From Sphaeramia orbicularis (lineage: Eukaryota > Chordata > Actinopteri > Kurtiformes > Apogonidae): a stretch of DNA of 64,000 bases. Positions 15,881 through 27,131 of the stretch are shown here, one piece after another. The notes under the pieces were generated by a model, which was not told the DNA's origin, made no database searches, and worked only from the letters and a program-made list of their open reading frames with translations. The position numbers and the translations under genes are program-made. The stretch's first letter is position 1; each line of letters opens with the position of its first letter. The stretch lies in NCBI RefSeq assembly GCF_902148855.1, contig NC_043957.1:16380178-16444177 (forward strand), given 5' to 3'.

Positions 15881-16689
15881 ATAGACCAATACCACCTACG
15901 TTATCAATACCTGAAGTAAACTGATACACCACCATTTTGGAAGGCAGAAGTGGAGGCATCAGAGTGACAGACTGTGTGTTTTAGCAGCTGATTTATCAGT
16001 GATATTTTAAATGGGTTATTAGTGACAGATTATCCTTTATATATGGTACACTATTTTCAAACTCTAAACCCTGATGAAAGGCAACATTATGCTGAGTAAC
16101 TGGCTGTGGTTCACGGTTCATGGTTCACGGTTTATGGTTCACGGCACGACCTGGACGCAGAGGCTGGCCGTTTTGTTGAGCCAGAACACCGGACCTTGGA
16201 GCCGTGCCCCGCACCCAGCCCTGTTTTAGCCCCGGGGCTCGGCACACAGTTCGGGCTCCGTGTCCGGCCACAGCCGGCCCTCGCGCCAGAACCACAACTC
16301 AAGAACCGCAATATGTACCAAAGCGTGGATAACCTGTACCGTTGCATCCCTGTTGTTCACTACTTTTAATGGTTAAACATAATATCCTGCCGACAGGTGA
16401 CCGTAGGTCTACTACCATATTCAGTACTCTGTCTCTGGGCACTGAGTTCCTTATATTTTTCTCCCTGGTTGGTTCAAACAGAGGGGGTCCTGTAGAAAGA
16501 CTTCTCACCATGTCCTGCTGTGTTTGAGCAGCCTATTACTGCACAAATGTTAACCATGACTACAATTATTAAGTACAATTATCTGGCTAAGAAGCCCGGC
16601 ACTGCTCTTTCTAGTTTGTGGGTTGCCTTCCAATATGGCTGCATAACCATAAATCACGTGACCCATGACGTCTTGTGGCATTGGTCTAT
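15881..16689. mobile_element. DNA transposon-like insertion with TIRs, unassigned (809 bp)
   Basis: Left end ATAGACCAATACCAC and right end, read inverted, ATAGACCAATGCCAC. The sub-terminal 'ccatnttggaaggca' is also inverted. Sister introns read straight across this position, so it is an insertion. No clear target duplication was seen. A GC-rich segment at about 16104-16357, starting with tandem 'ggttcacggttcat'-like units and ending in the inverse of 'cagggatgcaacggtac', looks like a nested hAT-type MITE. Confidence 0.6.
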
Positions 16690-16737
16690 TCACCGTTTTA
16701 TCAGACAGCATTTTCTTTTGGTAAAACTCATTTAGAG

Positions 16738-16975
16738 ATTTCATTTTCTTTTTTGTCAAACAAATAAAAAAAAGTAAATTTTTACCTTTACATGTTTCGG
16801 TGACACCTGTAGCCTTCCTCAGAAAGGTCATGTGATGTTACTGTGATGTGTAAGTCAGCTGTTTATTCAGGAATCCCAGACAACAGGGGATGATTATGTC
16901 CCCTGCTGTCTGACATCCTATGGACGACAGCATCCCAGGTGTGGGATAAGGTGTAAAGATCCCTCATCCCTGTTC
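16738..16975 (-). repeat. PLE pseudo-LTR, 3' copy
   Basis: About 240 bp that match 26592-26830 in direct orientation, both including 'acacctgtagccttcctcag' and 'caggggatgattangncccc'. The sequence after it, to about 17155, ends in (GATTT)n and resembles another LINE/SINE 3' tail ('ggcgctgtataaataaaatt'). Confidence 0.8.
16789..16822 (-). ncRNA. Hammerhead-ribozyme-like motif (copy 1)
   Basis: On the minus strand CTGAGGA is followed by a hairpin, then GAAAC and ATGTA. Stem II is imperfect in this copy. See the intact copy at 26892-26925 for the full structure. Confidence 0.5.
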
Positions 16976-17388
16976 ATAGTCCTCAGGGCCCGTTTTCTGA
17001 TCCCTCTGGCCTCCCTAATCCAGTGGTGGTACTTGTTCTGGTTCTGTAAATTGGCTTCAGAGTCTGGTTTCAACCGGCTCTATATGTAAAGTGTCATGAG
17101 ATAACTTTTGTAATGATTTGGCGCTGTATAAATAAAATTTGATTTGATTTGATGCTTTCTGATCAGATGACCTTGGCTTCTTCCCAGTTCATAATGTATT
17201 TTTCTGTTTTGAAATGATCCATTATGACTGATATCATGTTCTGTTGTTCTGCCTTTTCTTTGGTTTTGTGTGTGCTCTGCTGATGGCTCTTTCTCATATT
17301 CTTTCTTGTGTTCATTTTTTCTTGGCCAAACGCTCTTCCTGTTTCTCCAGCTTGTTACACGACAGACAGAGTATTTTGTAGACGACGT

Positions 17389-17558
17389 TGTAATGTTTGG
17401 TATTATACCAATAACTCGACAGGATAACTGAGTTTTCGAGTAGCAACGAGTCAATCATTTATTATACTTCCAATGCACTCTTCAGACTTTCAACCTCGCT
17501 TACATACAGGAAGTTCTCTCCTTCCGGTTCCCTTCATAATAAGACAACAATACACTAT
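17389..17558 (-). repeat. Gypsy 3' LTR
   Basis: Matches 22545-22708. It is bordered on the inside by a purine-rich tract on the minus strand (about 17560-17572), as expected for the polypurine tract. Confidence 0.85.
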
Positions 17559-20500
17559 GTCCCCCTTCTTAAGTTTTTTTTTTGTTTTGTTTTTAAACAA
17601 TGTGCTAGAAGAGATTAGCAACTAACATCACAACAGCACTGACAAAATGTATCACTTAATGTTGATTTAATTTCAATACCAGTTATAATAACAAAGATAG
17701 ATCAGTGCAGCTAACTAAGCAGAACTAAACAAAATTTCACCATTTTTTTCTTGAGCTCAGTGGCATCACAATATAAGATTTTAACATAATAAACTTAACT
17801 TCAACAAAGTCAAGTTACTCTCTGAATCTAAGTGGAGCGTTAACCAGTCTACCTGATCTAGTACGATAGAGTAGTGTGAGTGTCGAAGCATCAGCAGCGT
17901 CACTGTTTTGAGTTGGTGCTGAGGATTGTGTATGCGTAACAACATCAGCAGTCAGAGTGCTATTGCAGCCAATTTCCTTATTACTAATGTTCTCTTCAGA
18001 AGCTGGTGGAAATGCCTCTTGAGCTGTCTGTCTCAGGTGTGTCCTGTTACGTCTGAACTCTCTCTCTTCAGGTGTGCAAACAACATAGGAGCGTGGCTGA
18101 TCATGTTGTCTCACGACAACCCCGGGCCTCCATTTGTCTCCTGATTTCATCCTCACATTCTCTCCAGTGTGCAGCTCAGGCAGCCGTTTAGCAAGACGAT
18201 CATAATAGCTTTTTTATTTCACCTGCTTTTCTTTCAGTTGTCTGTGCACACTGAGTGCCCTCTCAGGAGTGAGTAAAGAGGTGGATACTGGCAGTTTTGT
18301 CTTTAGTCTACACCCCATCAGTATCTGGGCAGGTGACAGACCCACACCCTCTGGCGGTGTATTTCGGTACTCCAGGAGAGCTATGTAAGGGTCACCAGCA
18401 TTACTCTGAGACTTTTTAAGCATCTTTTTAACTGTTTGCACAGCACTTTCTGCCTGTCCATTAGACTGCACATAATCAGGGCTCAACATCACGTGTCTGA
18501 ACTCACAGCTTGCAGCGAAACATCTGAAATCCTCACTGGCATATTGTGGACCATTGTCAGAAATTACCATGTCAGGGATCCCATGTCTAGAGAAGATGGA
18601 CTTCATGGCTGTTATCACTCCTTTACTTGTCGTATTGCTCAGCCTCTGGGTATTTGGAGAAGTAGTCGACACACAGAAGAAACTCTGAACCACTGCTGTG
18701 AAATAAATCGGTACCAACCTTCTCCCATGGTTAGTGTGGTAAAGGGTGTGAAATTAGCTGCTCCTTTGGTTCTTGCTCCTGTTCTCATTGCAGACTGCAC
18801 ATTGTGCCACCACATCTTCAATGTGTGCGGACATGCCAGGCCAATATAAAACATCCCTGGTCCTCTCTTTGCATTTGATCATGCCCAAGTGTGACTCATG
18901 TATTTTATCCAACATCTGTGGTCGTAGCTGCAGTGGTACAATGAGTTTCTCTGCCTTGAACAGCGGTCCTGAGACAAAACTGATCTCCTCCCTGAATGTC
19001 CAAAAGGGTTGTAAGCTCTCTGGCACAGCAGATCTGTCTCTAGGCCATCCATTCATTGTTGTGTCTTTTAATTTCTGAAGAACCTCATCCTGAGCCGTTG
19101 CGTCTCTGAACATTTTCAGCTTTTCATCTGAAATAGGCAACTGTGGTATGAGCCAATTCACCTGCAGTTCTTCTTCCATAAGATCCTCTTTGTGCTCATC
19201 AAGATAAGCACGGCTCAGTGTATCAGCAATGTGAAGCTCCTTCCCTGGTTTGTAAGTAACATTCACATTGTATTTTTGCAGACGCAGCAACATCCTTTGC
19301 AGTCTCATTGGAGCTAGATGCAATGGTTTCCTAAATATGCTCTCCAATGGTTTGTGGTCATTTTTGACTTGTATTTCTCTGCCATATAGATACTGGTGGA
19401 ATTTTTTGCATCCATACACAATGGCCAGGAGCTCTTTCTCTATTTGAGCATATCGGCGTTGGCAATCTGTGAATGCCCTTGATCCGTATGCCACGGGTTG
19501 TCCATCTTGAAGTATCACAGCTCCAATGCCTTCAGAGCTGGCATCCACAGAGAGTGTCACAGCTTTGTTGACATCATAATATTTCAGTGTGGAAGCTCCT
19601 GTGATAAGCTTATTGAGCAGTTCAAAGCTTTGCTGTTGAGGGTCCTCCCAGTGCCATTCCGTTTCTCCCTGCAGCATCTTCTGAAGCGGTGCAGATTTCT
19701 GACAGGTTAGGGATGAATTTGGATAGATATTGGACCATTCCCATAAACTGCATTAATGATTGTTTGTCAGTAGGTGGTGGCAGCCGAGTAATGGCTCGAA
19801 TCTTTTCATCATCAGGCCGCAGTCCGTCTGCACTGAGTGTGTGACTAACGTATTTGACTTCAGTCAGTCTGAACTTGCACTTGCTTTTGTTGAATCTCAG
19901 TCCATTTTCATCAGCTCTTTGCAGCAAGTTTTGTAGCCTCTGATCATGTTGCTCTATTGTGTCTCCCCAGACTAACAGATCATCAATAATGTTGACCGCA
20001 CCATCCAACTCTTCAGTCATCTGGGCCTCTACTCTCTGGAACACCTCACTGGCAGATGAGATGCCAAAGGGAAGGCATTTGAAGCAGTATCTGCCAATGG
20101 GTGTGTTAAAGGTGCACAGCTTGGAGCTCTCTTTGTCTAGTTTTATTTGATAAAACCCTTGGTTTGCGTCCATCACAGAAAAATACTGTGCGTTAGGCTT
20201 GCGTGACACCACCTCCTCCACTGTAAGGAGTGGATAATGCTCTCTTCTTATTGCAGTGTTCAGATCTTTAGGATCCATAGAAATCCTGATCTTTTTTTGT
20301 GTAACAACTGTCACCATGCTGTTCACCCATTAAGTTGGCTCAGCTTGTTTTGTGATCACATCTGACTGTTCCATCTTATGAAGCTGGTCAATGACTCTGT
20401 CCCTAAGAGCAACTGGGATCTTTATTGGTGCATGGATCACCGGTTTTACATCAGGGTCGAGTTTTATGGTATGTTCTCCAGGCAAACATCCAAGTCCTGT

Positions 20501-21142
20501 GAAAAGATGTCCATAGTCTTTTAGCATGTCCTCTGTCTTTGTCATGCTATGTAACCACTTCACCATTTTTAATTTTGTGCTTGTTTGTCTTCCAAGTATA
20601 GCTGGAGCATTTTTATCTGCTATTTCAAAGTCAACCTGATGTTTTTGACCTTTGTACTGGCACATGAGTGGTGTTTTGCCCAGTGTTTCCATCTTGTGGC
20701 CTGAGTATGCTACTAACTTGCAGCTAGATGTGTGAAGCTTGCTGTCCACGTCTAGCGTCTGAAACGTCCTGGCTGAAATTACATTACAGTCTGCTCCCGT
20801 GTCAATTTGACTTTTTTCCTCATCAATTATCAGCTCTTCAGACCATCTGTCCTTGTCACTCTGTGCATTTCTTACAGTTCCAATGTCTTTCATTTCTATT
20901 GAGCCAATGAACATGTTGTCATCATCCTCATTACATTCCTGATGGTGCTCAACAGCATGCATCTTTTGTGTTCTCTTCTGACCACTTGCTCAGCACATTT
21001 TGGCAAAGTGATTTTTCTTTTCACATTTTTTTTTACAGGTTTGTCCGTAGGCCGGGCACTTTCTCTGTTCATGATGATGCCCACATCTGTCACAGTTAAC
21101 TTTCTTTTCAGAGGACCTAGGACTTTCTTTGGTGCTACACTG

Positions 21143-21924
21143 TGATAGGCTAAGTACAAAGGCTGAACCCAAAAGCAAGACCACAAAGTACAAGTAAAGT
21201 TGAGTGTCTTTATTAAACACTTTAACAGGAGGAATAATACAACACAGATAATATTAATTCTGTGATGCCACTGAGTCCGGGAATAAATGTCTGGGCTGCG
21301 GGTGGATACGGCTGACGACCGGCTTGGCCGAGCCGGGAATGCCCCAACGGAATCCCCACTAGGGACAAACAGAGGGTGGTCAAAAAACAAGCCAGGTCAT
21401 ACACGGGAAGCAGTCAAACAAGCAACGGTACATGGGGGACAGGCAGAACTCACGGTCAGTAATCCAGGCGATGGTCGAAGCACAAGTAATCGGTGGAGGC
21501 TGAGGTAGTAAAGGGAGAAGGCAGAGACAGAGTCGGGTACACGAACCAGGTCGTTGACGAGCAGGCAGGATAGGCACAGATAGAATCGGTGGTCGAGGGA
21601 CAAAACGGGTCAAAAACGGGCAGACAGACTAACAGGATCCAAAAACGCTGGTGAGTGAGCACAACAAGTTGTAGAACACAAACTGGCAAACAAACAAGGG
21701 AAGACACAGGGTTTAAATACACAAGAGGGCGGGAAGACAATTGGACACAGGTGGAGACAATCAGGGAGGAGTCAGGTAATCAGCACAGGTGGACACAATC
21801 AGGGAAAGGAAGTAAAGACACCAGACATGACACATGAGGGAACCTTAACAAAATAAAACAGGAAATGACAGACAAAACAGAAAAGACAGACAAATCCAGA
21901 CACAGTCTGGGAGCAGACATGACA
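21143..21924 (-). mobile_element. Solo LTR nested in the Gypsy fossil
   Basis: 782 bp with TG...CA ends and 5-bp duplications CACTG (21138-21142 and 21925-21929). There is no internal coding region, and an AATAAA lies on the minus strand near 21212. The structure fits a solo LTR left by recombination of a second, unrelated LTR element. It contains internal 'gacacaggtggagacaatca' sub-repeats. It is younger than its Gypsy host. Confidence 0.85.
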
Positions 21925-22544
21925 CACTGTTTCTTAGTTTTTGCTGTGGATATATTCTTTATATCAACCTCCTCATGTAAGGCTTTCATTTGTGAGGACG
22001 TCAGTTCACTGGCATGGCACACATCTAATGCTTTATCAAGCATGAGATCTGCTTCTCTGAGCAGTCTGGCTTTTACTCGATCACATATTCCACAGACAAT
22101 TCTGTCTCTTATAAGTGATTCACACAGGTCACCAAACTCACACTCTTTTGCCTTATTTTTGAGGTCTGATACATTGGCATCAATGGTTTCTGACAGGCCT
22201 TGTGCACGGGTGAAAAACATGTGTCTGATATTTGATGATGATTTTTCCTGGGTTCACAATAGTCTTTGAATTTTTGCTTTAATGGAGCTATTTTGTTCCT
22301 CTTGTCATTGGTGAAGACAAACATGTTACTCACTTTAATGGCTTCCTCCCCCGCAACGTGTAGAAAAGTTGTGAACAGCACTTCTTCAGATTTTTCTGCC
22401 ACGCCACTAGCTATGGCAAACAGGTCATAGCACTGGAGCCATGTTCTCTAATTCTCGCCGAGATTTCCTTGTAGATTCAGGTTCAGCGGCAGTTTAAAGT
22501 GTGTCAGTCTTGCCTCGTCTGTCCGAGTTTTTCTCCTGACACCA

Positions 22545-22708
22545 TGTAATGTTTGGTATTATACCAATAACTTGAGAGGATAACTGAGTTTTTGAGTAGC
22601 AACGAGTTAATCATTTATCCAGCGCACACTTCCGACTGTCAATCTCGCTTACATACAGGAAGTTCTCTCCTTCCAGTTCCCTTCACAATAAGACAACAAT
22701 ACACTACA
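22545..22708 (-). repeat. Gypsy 5' LTR
   Basis: Partner of 17389-17558. Just inside it on the minus strand a TGGTGTCAGGAG stretch occupies the primer-binding-site position. Confidence 0.85.
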
Positions 22709-23872
22709 GACGTTGTGTTTGTTTTCTGAGGGTATTTTGTCTTTTGGATGGACCAGAAGTCGTCTCAGAGTGATAAGTGGTTTAACTTGGGTGTGTATGT
22801 GATATTTCCTCATTGCTCTAGTCTTCGTATGCGTTCTGTGGTGCCCTTGATGTATGAGGGTACGACCATGCTGGTGTTTGTGGTTTTCTGTGTGTTCTTC
22901 GCCATCTTTCCTACTTCTTGCTGCGTTTCTTTGAGATTAACCTGTTTTCTCACTTTCTCTATGGCCCATCGTGGATTGTGACAGTTTGATAGTGTGGTTC
23001 TTATATTTTTTTTCCTCCTCCTCTGTGTCCTGTGGGTCCGAGACTATAGTGGCCCGGTCATATAATGTTCTGATCACTGACAGTTTATGCATGGTTGGGT
23101 GTTCTGAAGTCCATCACAAATAACAAAACAATCTGTATATTTTGATGCTAATGCCACCGTCATCCTTGTGTGTGATTTTCATGTCCAGGATTGATATGGA
23201 TTTATTTATTTCTTCTTCGTGTGTGAATTTGATGTTTCCTGTGTGGTCCATTTGGTTCAGGTGCTCAGTGACTGTGGCTTTCTGTCCTTTTCCTATTTTC
23301 TCCAGTATGTTGTCCACATATATTTTCCAAAAACTAATGTGTCATTGTGTTGGTGCTGTTTGTATGGCCCTGTTCTCTAGGTCCTCCATGAAAAAAACAC
23401 TCATGATGGCAGACAGTGGATCTTCCAGGGCAAAGTCCTCTTTTTGTTTGTATATGGTTCCTTTGAACTGGAAATAGGTTGATGTGGTGACAAAACGCAG
23501 TAGGTGTGTGATGTCATCTGCTGTGCTTTGATGTCGTGTCCAATACTATGTTTAAAATGACTTGTATCTGTGTCTTAGTGAACAATGACACGGCGTCACG
23601 TGATGCCAGTATTTTGTCTGTCTGTACCGTCATGTCTTTTAAGACTTGAGCCATTTGTTTTGTGTTCTTACAGTGTTGGTCTGTGAGTTCAAGGAGAGGT
23701 TTGATTATTTCCGTAAGTGTTTTGGATAGATTATATGTTATTGACCCTATACTGTCTACGATGGGTCGCAGTGGAGTGCCTGGTTTGTGGATTTTAGGGG
23801 TGCTGTACATATGGGGTGTGGGAATGAGGTGATTATATGTAACGTCAGTGATCTTGTTTGTATCCAGTAACA

Positions 23873-24205
23873 AAAATTCATGAAAAGGAATGCTTCGAGG
23901 ACCACAAAAGAGTTTGTTCGAGGTGCTCTTTGGAAAAAGGGATTCATAAAGTAGATAACAAACTGGAAGAAAACTCCAAGGCACTCTATGCAGGCCATTA
24001 TCTTTATGCCTAGCTGACAAGTTCCTATTGGTCAGGTCCTACTATATAGGAACCTACAGTTTTCCACGGTCCTGTTTGACTTCCTGATGAAGGCTTGAAG
24101 CCGAAACGCGTAGAAGTGCTTTTTAAGGTCTAGATATGACCATGCCATGGTAATAAAGGCATTTTAATGTTTAAAGAGAGTGCCTTGGAGTTTTCTTTCA
24201 GTTTA
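23873..24205 (+). mobile_element. Short element with hammerhead-like motif (333 bp)
   Basis: Inserted in the Penelope-like element with 13-bp duplications GTATCCAGTAACA (23860-23872 and 24206-24218). It contains 19-bp inverted repeats (23969-23987 and 24177-24195, 'agagtgccttggagttttc') and a hammerhead-like motif between them. There is no clear coding capacity. It resembles a non-autonomous Penelope/retrozyme-type unit. Confidence 0.65.
24084..24112 (+). ncRNA. Hammerhead-ribozyme-like motif (copy 4)
   Basis: CTGATGA, an A, stem II GGCT-TGA-AGCC, GAAA, palindromic CGCG, then T-A. Flanking ACTTC and GAAGT can pair as stem I. The one-base-pair stem III with palindromic loop is the minimal form known from Penelope-like elements. 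One extra A between CTGATGA and stem II departs from the consensus. Confidence 0.6.
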
Positions 24206-24219
24206 GTATCCAGTAACAG

Positions 24220-25686
24220 GAGGCCCGGACTGGCTAATCGGGAGGACCGGGACAATTCCCGACGGGCCAGTATAATATTTAGGTCGCGAGGGCCGGAGTT
24301 CACTTTAAATATTTACTTGCTTATTTATTTATTTATTTATTTATTTGGGGGGGGGCGGGGGTTCAGTCATAGCACTGGGTTGATCACGTAAGCTGCAACC
24401 GCTGTTCCTGGGCTGCCACCCCCTCTACTAGCAAACTGGGTTTTTTTCTTCCTCTTTTTTGCAGACGCACCGTGACCTGACGTAATATGTCCTTGCATAC
24501 GGTTAGTAGCTCTATACTGTAGCGGTGTAGCATATATGATCTCTGCTCTGTAGGCTGTCAATGGTCAGCTGTGTTTGCTGTTTGAAACATGGATAATAAA
24601 AAGAGCAAGGGTGGCGTGGAGAAGGCAAGAATTAAAAAGAGGAAAGCTCTTGAAGCAAACACAGCCAAATGTACCAAAATCGGCAACTTTTTCACAAAAA
24701 TGAACTCCCGGTTGGAAACAACTAATGAGGATGATGAAATGGGTAAACCACCTTTTAAGCTAGTTAATTATCGAGTCAGTGAATTGTGTGGCATTGTGGC
24801 GTGTAACATAACGTTATGCAATTTAAATAATAGTATGATGTGACGCCACATAACTGGGAAACTTTGTCTTGTAGCTCCTCAGAGTCAGAAAGCAGATCCA
24901 GCAGCAGACACCAGCCATGAGCCCACAAGTCCAGAGTGGGCAGGTAGGACTGCTCATAGAGTGAAGATTATTAGAATAAATAGGCTATAATGAAGAGTAT
25001 GATGTAGGCCTGTTCAATATGAAAGGTGTTCTGAGATGCTCCAGGATTCAGCACTACATGAATGAAACTGACACCAAGGCTTTGCAAAATAGAAGATTTG
25101 TGCTGAGAATTATGACCATTTTTAAAATGTGATTTAGTGTCAGAAGCAGAGCCAGGAGCCAGTAGTGATGAGGGGATTGCTCCTGTCAGCATGGAAGGAA
25201 AAGGTGAGCTGTTGTAACAGATTGTGTGAACAAGCATTAGTTCCAGTAAAACCACTTTTTATACCCAAACGATAGTATTGGCCTATTTTAATTTTTATCA
25301 TTAAAAGTGAGACAGTAAATACACAAAGCCCACAATTGAAAGGCAGTAGCATAAAGTAATATTAAATAAGCCTGCATATTTTGCCAATGTAAACATCTTA
25401 ATTGGTTAAGTAAGTCAAAATGTCTGTAGATATTATTTTTTATTGTGAAAAAGGTGAAGGCGAGTCTAGGGAAACTGGAGGAAGTGTGAAAGGGAGAGCA
25501 GAGTATACTGATGACAGAGGAGCAGCTCAGCAGCATAACCCTGAACCACTAGGCACAAATGAGACAGATGAAGATAACATGTAAGGTTATAATTACATGA
25601 TTTCAGTAATAATTGGTCGTGATCTGATGTGGGCTGGTCTGAGGTATGAAACTCCAGGGCTGAAAATGAGTCTCAGTCTGGCCCTG
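24220..25686 (+). mobile_element. Internally deleted hAT transposon with N-terminal transposase exons
   Basis: 8-bp duplications AGTAACAG lie at 24212-24219 and 25687-25694. The ends GAGGCCCGGACTG and inverted CAGGGCCAGACTG are imperfect TIRs. A frame at 24589-24780 (MDNKKSKGGVEKARIKKRKA...) looks like the basic N-terminus of a hAT transposase with a TTF-type finger. Further exon-like pieces with splice signals lie near 24870-24940, 25140-25203 and 25455-25580. The catalytic and dimerisation domains are absent. Confidence 0.65.
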
Positions 25687-26591
25687 AGTAACAGTTTGAA
25701 TGGTACCTTTAACCTCCTCTTTTCTTCCTCTCTTGGGTTCTTTTTCAGTATTTGATATTGGTTGTGTCCTTCATTAAGTCTTCTATCTGTTTCTCATAGT
25801 CCTGTGTGTTCATTATGACTGAGGTTCTTCCTTTGTCCACTGGAAAAATGGTGATGTTTTTATCCTTGGCCAGTGTGTGTATTACCCCTCTTTCCTCCTT
25901 AGTGATGTTGCTGTGTATAAACCTTGTTGTTTTCAGTACTCCTGCAACTTCATTGCGTAGTTGTGTTTCTGTCCTTGATGTTTGTACACACTAATTCCGT
26001 TGCTAATATATAGTTCTTATACAGTATAGTGTTGGGTGTAATGGTATAGTTCAATCTATGGGCTAAAACCCTGGTCTCTACTTTTGTGAGTTTTTGTTTA
26101 GACAAATTACATACCCATTTATCATGTGCTGTGTTGTTCTTGTCCAACTTTTCTTGTTTTTTCCTAGCTTTTTGATTTGTCATTTTATTTTTCCGAACAC
26201 CTTCATAAAAATGTCATCCGGTTGTTGTCATATTATTTTGTTAATGTTTTCATCCAGGGGGAATTCGCATTGGAACTGTTTTGATTGTTGTCCTATTTCT
26301 GTGTCAATGTTTTTCAACTTGTGTATGATGTGTCTAATTTCTTCTTTGACCAGATCCTTTCGTGTTCTATTTATGATGTTTTCAGCATTTTTTGTCGGAA
26401 TAGGGATGTTTAAGTTTAGGCTTGGTGGTGTTATGCCTTCATCCCAGCATTTTAGGGAGAACTTCAGGTGGTTGCAGTTCCGTGCCCTTTTCAGGTGTAA
26501 TCGTTCCAAACAGCAAAACGCTTTGACACAACTTCATCTGAACCTATCTCTTTTATCGGGTTCATACTGTCTACTGAAAATTTAAAGATGA

Positions 26592-26830
26592 CCTTTTCTT
26601 TTTTGTCAGACATATAATAAAAGTAAATTTTTATCTTTAAATGTTTTGGCTACACCTGTAGCCTTCCTCAGAAGGATCACGTGATGTTACTGTGACGTGT
26701 TTTGTCAGCCGTTTATTCAGGAATGCCAGATAACAGGGGATGATTACGCCCCCAAGCTGTCTGGCATTCTATGGACAACAGCATCCCAGCTGGGGGATAA
26801 GTTGTATGATCTCTCATCCCTATACATGGA
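26592..26830 (-). repeat. PLE pseudo-LTR, 5' copy, with hammerhead-like motif (26638-26671)
   Basis: Direct repeat of 16738-16975. It contains a hammerhead-like motif on the minus strand whose stem II is perfect but whose core is degenerate. Confidence 0.75.
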
Positions 26831-26849
26831 TGTCTGACATTGCTGAAAA

Positions 26850-26985
26850 AAAAGCTGACAAGACACATCACAGTAACATCATGTGACCCTTCTGAGGAAG
26901 GCTACAGGTGTAGCCGAAACATGTAAAGGTAAAAATGTACCTTTTTTTTATGTCTCACAAAAAGGAAAAAGAAACCTTTATATTT
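26850..26985 (+). repeat. Inverted copy of the PLE pseudo-LTR
   Basis: The reverse complement matches about 26592-26710, forming a fold-back at the PLE 5' end. Such an inverted partial pseudo-LTR next to the 5' direct copy is a known Penelope arrangement. Confidence 0.8.
26892..26925 (+). ncRNA. Hammerhead-ribozyme-like motif (copy 3, best preserved)
   Basis: CTGAGGA, an A, perfect six-base-pair stem II GGCTAC-AGGT-GTAGCC, GAAA, palindromic CATG, T-A. The flanking CCTT and AAGG can pair as stem I. Hammerhead motifs in pseudo-LTRs are established for Penelope-like elements. Activity here is inferred, and the extra A before stem II is non-consensus. Confidence 0.6.
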
Positions 26986-27131
26986 TCAGTAGACAGTATG
27001 AACAGGATCAGGTTAAAACTCATTTTGGTGTTCCGATTCATTCCTTTGGTGGTTGTAGTGTATTGTTCCACACACATCAGATTTAGGACAGATAACTTTT
27101 AATAACAAAAATCTGAAATGAACAGTTTGTG

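Larger units (their letters stand above)
17389..22708 (-). mobile_element. Ty3/Gypsy LTR retrotransposon fossil
   Basis: A 5.3-kb element in minus orientation, with target duplications GACGT at 17384-17388 and 22709-22713. The LTRs are 17389-17558 and 22545-22708 (about 165 bp, about 90% alike by eye, so moderately old). Parts in element order are a gag-like region (22400-21930), a zinc-knuckle region (21120-20990), aspartic protease (about 20960-20650), reverse transcriptase (20650-19690), RNase H and integrase zinc finger (19680-18750), integrase core (18720-18210) and integrase C-terminal part (18160-17815). It is broken in a handful of places and carries a nested solo LTR. It was inserted into the endonuclease part of the Penelope-like element. 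Confidence 0.92.
16734..27013 (-). mobile_element. Penelope-like element (PLE) with nested insertions
   Basis: It is flanked by 12-bp duplications TAAAACTCATTT (16722-16733 and 27014-27025), and the empty site is seen in genes B to D. Reading on the minus strand, it has a Penelope N-terminal region (26509-25730, with VDKGRTSVIMNTQDYEK), the RT (about 23860-23114, with TPKIHKPGTPLRPIVDSIGS), then a GIY-YIG-type endonuclease split between 22990-22714 and 17383-17160 by a Gypsy insertion. Direct repeats (pseudo-LTRs) lie at each end, with an extra inverted copy at the 5' end. The coding region is broken in several places. It lies in the membrane-to-tail intron of relic gene A. Confidence 0.88.

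Noticed and set aside
16106-16369. GC-rich frame with proline-rich peptide
   Set aside because: It lies within a nested transposon-like block and has no recognisable domain; the composition alone explains the open frame.
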